In this document: one piece after another, positions 59,900-64,000 of the stretch
Position numbering within the stretch: the stretch's first letter is position 1
Layout of the letters: each line of letters starts with the position of its first letter
Assembly (NCBI GenBank): GCA_050084515.1
Contig: CM114272.1
Location: forward strand, 4,588,001 to 4,652,000
Direction: 5' to 3'
Source: Blasia pusilla
Taxonomy: Eukaryota; Marchantiophyta; Marchantiopsida; Blasiales
Length of the DNA stretch: 64,000 nt
Made by a program: the position numbers and the translations under genes
The notes under the pieces: generated by a model
Databases searched by the model: none
The model's input: the letters and a program-made list of their open reading frames with translations, nothing else
Told to the model about the DNA's origin: nothing

Positions 59900-61030
59900 A
59901 GCGATCCGCGCAGATACCTGCGCAAATACCTACGCGGATCTTGTGAAGCTGGCGGAGCAGATCGGGGACGATGAGGTCCAAACCCAGAAACCCTTTGAGC
60001 GAAAAGGTTTTTCGAAGAAGTCGAAAAATAAGGAGGTGCTCAAAAGATTCTGGAGTGGGGGCCAGCAACATCCAGGAGAGTCGTCTGCCCCAACAGCAAA
60101 ACGAGTGGAACTTCATGCGAAGCCGAGAGGAGGACAACACTCGAAGTTAGAGAACGGCAAGGTCATATGCTACAACTGTGGCAAATCGGGGCACCTGGCG
60201 AAAGTGTGTTCAAAACCGAAGGTTAGTAATGGGAGTATGATTGCGTTTGCTGCTAAGCATCTGTTGGCGGGCGATCTCGAAACGTCCCTTCAGGTCACCA
60301 AGAGGACGCACAATTTGGTGTACCTAAGATCCAAGATTGCTGATCGCGATGTGTTGTTGCTCGTGGATAGAGGTGCTTCGCACTCCTTCCTAAGCCCGAG
60401 AATCATGAAGGAACTCGGGTTGTCTACCTCTAAGGCGGATGAACCCATTCGAGTAGGATTTGCAAGAGGCAAGTCTCATCGGACTTCTGATTTGGTCTTG
60501 GGTTTGACAGTAGGATGCGGGGTATTCGAGTTGAAGGACAATTTCACTGTGTGCGAAATGGATGGCATTGACGGAGTCTTGGGGAATACATTCCTAGATG
60601 CGTATGAGGTGGATTTAAGACGTAGACCCTTGAGGTTGAGCGTCTTGCTAAAAGGCAAACGGTTACAGGTGCGGTTGGTCCGTGAGGATCCGGCGAAAAA
60701 GGAGTTAGTGAACTCGATTACAAGGAGGAGCATGACCGAGTTGGAGGATGGATTTCTCTGCTTGATGAGACAAGTGGAGGAGGCTACAAGCAGAATACGC
60801 AGAGATTAGGACATTGCTTCAAGGGGAATCCCAGAACCACTCCCGGAAGTGGTCAAGGAGTTTGAGGATGTCTTGACAAATGAGCTTCCGACTGAATTGC
60901 CGCCACATAGAACCGTTGATCATAAGATAGAGATCATACCTGGTTCCCAACCGCCTTCAAAAGCACCATATAAGTTGAATGAGGAGGAACTTCTTGAGTT
61001 GAAAAAGCAGTTAAGTGAGCTTTCTGGAGT
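59900..61030 (+). pseudogene. Gypsy element II: zinc knuckle, protease and start of RT
   Basis: The frame 59,943-60,809 gives YADLVKLAEQIGDDEVQ (end of gag), the CCHC knuckle CYNCGKSGHLAKVC (60,170), and an aspartic protease LLLVDRGASHSFLSPRIMKE (60,356), where DSGAS is expected; Arg replaces Ser. VLGNTFLDAYEVDL is the typical later protease strand. After a TAG (60,807, RRD-stop-DIAS, CAG to TAG) the frame continues with VVKEFEDVLTNELPTELPP, then HKIEIIPGSQPPSKAPYKLN and LLELKKQLSEL, the start of the reverse transcriptase domain, and is cut at about 61,030 by Copia sequence. This is the downstream half of the element whose gag lies at 47,080-47,872. Confidence 0.7.
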
Positions 61031-61049
61031 GTATCCGACACTCCAGAAA

Positions 61050-61218
61050 CTGTTGGTAAATCAACAACCATGCCATATTTCTGCATCTGACTCACTAAGG
61101 GAAAGCATAGGTGACCAAATCTTTCATGCCACAACTTACTGCTACTAAGATTTGTACCTACACTTGTCGTGAAAGCATACAACTCGTAGATATTTCCATG
61201 TCGCATACCTTCATCCAC
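61050..61218 (-). pseudogene. Copia GAG-pre-integrase domain fragment
   Basis: The frame GMRHGNIYELYAF...SSSKLWHERFGHLCFPLVSQ matches the pre-integrase zinc-binding region of Copia polyproteins (LWHxRxGHL). It breaks off after MVVDLPTV at the Gypsy junction. Confidence 0.7.
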
Positions 61219-61304
61219 TACTTTCCCATTGGCATACTCAATGACTGCTCCAGTTTTCTTGAAACGAACTTATGGGTCACGATCACATAATACTGCCACT
61301 GCAA

Positions 61305-61514
61305 TCAAATTTTCTTCAACTCTGGTACATACAGTACATCAGTTAACTTCTTTTCATCTCCTTTTTGTGAGACTAAAGAAATTTTGCATTTCTCTTCTGC
61401 ATGGCACATTGCATTATTCCCAACAGTAACAATGATGGCCTCCTGTAGACTATGTAAGGAGCTATACCAATCCTTATGATTGGTCATACTCTTAGATGCT
61501 CTACTATTGAGCAC
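61305..61514 (-). pseudogene. Copia protease-like fragment
   Basis: WVLNSRASKSMTNHKDWY corresponds to the active site WxLDSGASxHM of Copia proteases. Here Asp is Asn and Gly is Arg; both differences fit G-to-A changes. The enzyme would be dead. Confidence 0.65.
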
Positions 61515-61781
61515 CCATACATCTTCACTCTTTGACTTAGTGGAATGTTTTGCCTTTGTGCAAAACTCTTCGATTGCTACCCAAGCATCTACTTCATGTT
61601 CTCCTAGTTCTACAGAATTTCTAGACTCCTTCTTAGGTCTTAAACAACCGTTCTTCTCATCCTGACTCCTCTTTCTACAATCTTTGATAAGATGACCTAG
61701 CTTACCACAATAAAAGCATTTGAAGGCTTTCCTTGGAAATTTCTTCTTGACATTTGAACTGTAATCCTAATTTCTACCTCT

Positions 61782-62453
61782 CTATACGTTGGCAGTAAAT
61801 GGTGCATCACTTCCCTCTCTTGCTTTGAAGCGCATTTCCTCTTCTACCAATATTGCACTAAATTGTTCAAAAGTAAGCGGCGTGGGTCTTACTAGAGTAT
61901 TCAATGTAGTGACCAAACTATCATACCTTGGAGGCAAAATCCTTATGCACCGACGTGCCAAATCTTCGCTAGACTTTGAAATTCCTACGGACGCCATTAA
62001 ATCTTGAAGATTCTTGATCCTTGTCAAAAATTGCTCTGCGCTTTCTCCTTCTGAAAATTTCTTGGACGTAAGCTGATTCTCCAGATTCTGAATCCCAGTC
62101 TCATTCCTTGTTTCATACTTCTTGAGAATGTTCCACGCCTCAGCAGTAGTGGTTATAAGTTGAATGAGAGTCATGACAAAATCAGTTACATTCGTGACAA
62201 TTGCATATAGAGCATCACCGTTTTTGCGTTTCCATGCCAACAATACAACAGGATCGATATCCCCAGATGAAGATGAACATGCAGAACTCAAAGTAGCTTG
62301 TGGATTTGAATCGATCCCTGTGGCTGTTTCCCAGATCTCAAATGATTCGAGTACAGTTCTCATTATAAACTTCCACAATGTATAGTTAGACCCATCTAAC
62401 TTCCCTTCACCCAACGAAGGAGGGCGAGCACGAACTGACAAAGAAGTAGCCAT
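61782..62453 (-). pseudogene. Copia gag protein
   Basis: A frame of 223 codons from MATSLSVRARPPSLGEGKLD. GSNYTLWKFIMRTVLE, AWNILKKYETRNE and the LENQLTSKKFSEGESAEQFL-type segment are typical of the UBN2/gag domain of plant Copia. It ends FTANV followed by two stops before the zinc knuckle CFYCGKLGHLIKDC in the same polyprotein. Confidence 0.8.
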
Positions 62454-62513
62454 CTCTCAAGATTTTGTGCGAACACACTAGATCGCCAGATACAAAATAC
62501 TGGAAAACCTACT

Positions 62514-62525
62514 GCTCTGATACCA
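62514..62525 (-). other. Copia primer-binding site
   Basis: The minus strand reads TGGTATCAGAGC, complementary to the 3' end of initiator methionine tRNA, the classic primer of plant Copia elements. It follows the LTR end CTCACA directly. Confidence 0.85.
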
Positions 62526-62954
62526 TGTGAGAAAATAGAATGTGACAAAATCACTGAAATCTTTACAAAACTTAGAGATACAAAGTGGCCTAGTCCGTCC
62601 GTGCGCTCATAGAAGAGCTTCGATGGAACCTGAACATGGAGATAACTCGACATACGAGAATGCGCTACCGTTGCGGCTCCTCACTATTTCACTACTCGAG
62701 AAACTAGGGTTTTTACCTATTTTTCTTCGTTTCTATTAATAGAAAAAATTCTCCCTTTATTGCATCAGGGTGCGGGGCACCCTAATGCAATATAGGGTTA
62801 GATAATCCTAGTAACGCTACTCTTGAAACCACCTACGTCATATTACTACGACTTCTTTGACGTCTAAGTCGGAACCATCAATCTAGGCTTCTCCTTATAT
62901 AAGGGGGCCGATTAGATTAATGATGCTCAGAGAAGTGGATGTTGAGAATCCAAC
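62526..62954 (-). repeat. Copia 5' LTR
   Basis: The 429-bp LTR reads TGTTGGATTCTCAACA at its start and CTCACA at its end (minus strand), the usual TG...CA. A TATA-like TTATATAA lies at about 62,894-62,903. No second copy is present in the window. Confidence 0.75.
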
Positions 62955-63125
62955 AGGATGTTAGTACCACCTTCATATGCACCTTGTATTGCTGATTCCT
63001 TTGGTGAAGGACCTCTAAACCTGCGCCTCCATTTTCTTGACTTGTTGTCTGTGTGCGCCATTCAGAGTTAACAAAGTTCCCTACCGAGGGACATTTCATT
63101 GTCGGGGGAGCAGGACTAGGAGCGA

Positions 63126-63680
63126 GTAGGGATCATAGACTTGGTCATTGCTGGTTGGCCGTGTCAGAGCCAATCGAGTGCTCGACGAGGTAGCGCGTTA
63201 GTTGACACTCGGTCCAGGTTGTTTTGGGAGATGATGCGGATCTTGCGACATTTACAGGAGCATCAGTCTTGTTCTCCAGCATACATTTTGGATAATGTGC
63301 CAATTTTGGGCGATTTGATATCCTGCGTGGTGACGAGTGCACATCAGGTGCACGCATGGATCGGCCCGGTAGTGTTATTAGATGCGGCAAGTGTGGGTTC
63401 ATGAGCATATCGCCCGCGTCTTTGGTGGACCAACTTGGTACCACACGAGGTGTTACGGAAGGCATATGCAAGAGTGGAGTACCCCTACGATTTTTTGGTG
63501 GAGTCTATATTGGATCTGGGCTGTCGATCACAAGTAGTGAGGCTAGATGATCGAGCGCCATTGACTGTGGTCAACAAGATTGGCAGGCCACGGGCAGCCT
63601 TTCCCACATAGGTGAGTTTTCCCGTTTCCTATGCATTGAAGGAGGCCAGATCTGGCTTGGTTTGGGAGGACCAAGTAGTA
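63126..63680 (+). pseudogene. C5 cytosine methyltransferase-like fragment (retroelement type)
   Basis: Translation gives IIDLVIAGWPCQSQSSARRG (motif IV, with the PCQ catalytic Cys), then TRSRLFWEMMRILRHL, and YILDNVPILGD (motif VI, ENV expected, DNV here). Further on, VLLDAASVGS-stop-AYRPRLWWTN has the motif VIII-like YRPR; the TGA at 63,407 would fit CGA to TGA. LTVVNKIGRPRAAFPT follows, and after a TAG, VSFPVSYALKEARSGLVWED. Motifs I and X are missing. C5 methyltransferases captured by Gypsy and Copia retroelements are known from algae and dinoflagellates, and this fragment looks like that type; it is unlike plant MET1/CMT genes in the few motifs seen. Confidence 0.6.
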
Positions 63681-63684
63681 GGTG

Positions 63685-63850
63685 GATAACCACCTCCCCG
63701 AATAGTCGCATACCTCAACGTATCCTGATATTGCGCAATCGCCAAGTTTTCAAACGCCATGGGCATCACTTTTCGAAACAACTTAGCCCTCTCACAACAT
63801 GCTCGCATCCATACATCAAGGTTATCAAGGTTCAACACCTCACCAGTATC
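63685..63850 (-). pseudogene. Gypsy integrase C-terminal scrap
   Basis: The minus strand gives LDNLDVWMRACCERAKLF, then MPMAFENLAIAQYQDTLRY and ATIRGGG. This is the region after the integrase core of a Gypsy element (NLAIAQxRDxxRY). It is related to the scrap at 15,498-15,608 and abuts the methyltransferase fragment in opposite orientation. Confidence 0.55.
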
Positions 63851-64000
63851 TCGATGGTATGATGCACCAAACGTGCTCTCTGCAAAGGATGAGGCACTAC
63901 ACGCACTCTATCATCCTCCCACACTCGCAACACATGTGTACCCTTCCACCGACACCGTCTGGCTTGTTGTAGGATCCGATCCCGCTCTCTAGAACCCACA

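Larger units (their letters stand above)
61035..62954 (-). mobile_element. Copia retrotransposon, 5' part
   Basis: On the minus strand: LTR (62,954-62,526), primer-binding site (62,525-62,514), gag (62,453-61,782), CCHC knuckle (about 61,720-61,679), protease-like region (61,514-61,305) and pre-integrase GAG domain (61,218 to about 61,050). Integrase, RT and the second LTR are missing. It ends inside Gypsy RT sequence, so the junction is a truncation or rearrangement. Confidence 0.8.

Noticed and set aside
1-64000. rRNA, tRNA, organelle or bacterial genes
   Set aside because: I saw no tRNA cloverleaf, rRNA core sequence or organelle gene; the initiator-tRNA match at 62,514 is a primer-binding site of 12 bases.

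Overview
This window reads as nuclear DNA of a land plant, dominated by transposable elements. Only two genes look like intact host genes: a pair of secreted dirigent-family proteins at 11,486-12,028 (minus) and 41,883-42,410 (plus). Dirigents are a land-plant family. Introns with GT-AG ends, TATA boxes, plant-type Copia and Gypsy elements and long AT-rich spacers agree with this. The mix of elements suggests a non-seed plant (bryophyte or lycophyte grade; a liverwort is possible), but the sequence alone does not settle that.

Layout. 1-3,250: gag-protease part of a Gypsy-like retroelement, minus strand. 3,885-5,480: large foldback with two arms of about 0.6 kb. 8,400-10,653: remains of a LINE-like element that keeps N-terminal and C-terminal (nuclease-like) domains but has lost its reverse transcriptase core. 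11.0-12.6 kb: dirigent gene 1. 12.6-26.3 kb: gene-poor DNA with hairpins, a Gypsy integrase scrap (15.5 kb), a candidate element with terminal inverted repeats (20.9-22.4 kb) and a CT microsatellite. 26.3-36.0 kb: a MULE-type DNA transposon with a BED-finger accessory gene and a DDE transposase carrying a SWIM finger. 36.0-40.2 kb: hairpins and tandem repeats. 41.2-42.4 kb: dirigent gene 2. 43-45.4 kb: AT-rich DNA with satellite-like repeats. 47.1-47.9 kb and 59.9-61.0 kb: two pieces of one kind of Gypsy element (gag; then zinc knuckle, protease and start of reverse transcriptase). They flank a block of about 12 kb. 61.0-62.95 kb: a 5' Copia fragment with LTR and primer-binding site, minus strand. 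63.1-63.7 kb: a C5 cytosine methyltransferase-like fragment of retroelement type, then another Gypsy integrase scrap.

The most unusual part is the block at about 47.9-59.9 kb. On the minus strand it carries a MULE-like transposase with zinc-finger and SWIM modules. Diverging from it on the plus strand is a gene of about 1,200 codons. This gene joins a coiled-coil start, a ParB-like domain with the signature DGNHR, a long middle region, and an amino-methyltransferase (N4/N6 class) domain in beta order. Canonical splice sites let several exons be joined in frame. The introns of both genes, and the flanks of the block, contain about 35 copies of a 27-bp palindrome (half-site GCAACCCGTCGGA, one central base, inverted half). 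Some copies carry matched changes in both half-sites, so the symmetry itself appears to have been maintained. My proposal is a plant DNA transposon that carries a ParB-methyltransferase protein together with its own palindromic sites, loosely comparable to bacterial ParB/parS or to a transposase plus its binding-site array. The copy here is decayed: stops and frameshifts are present, and most stops can be explained by C-to-T change of Gln codons.
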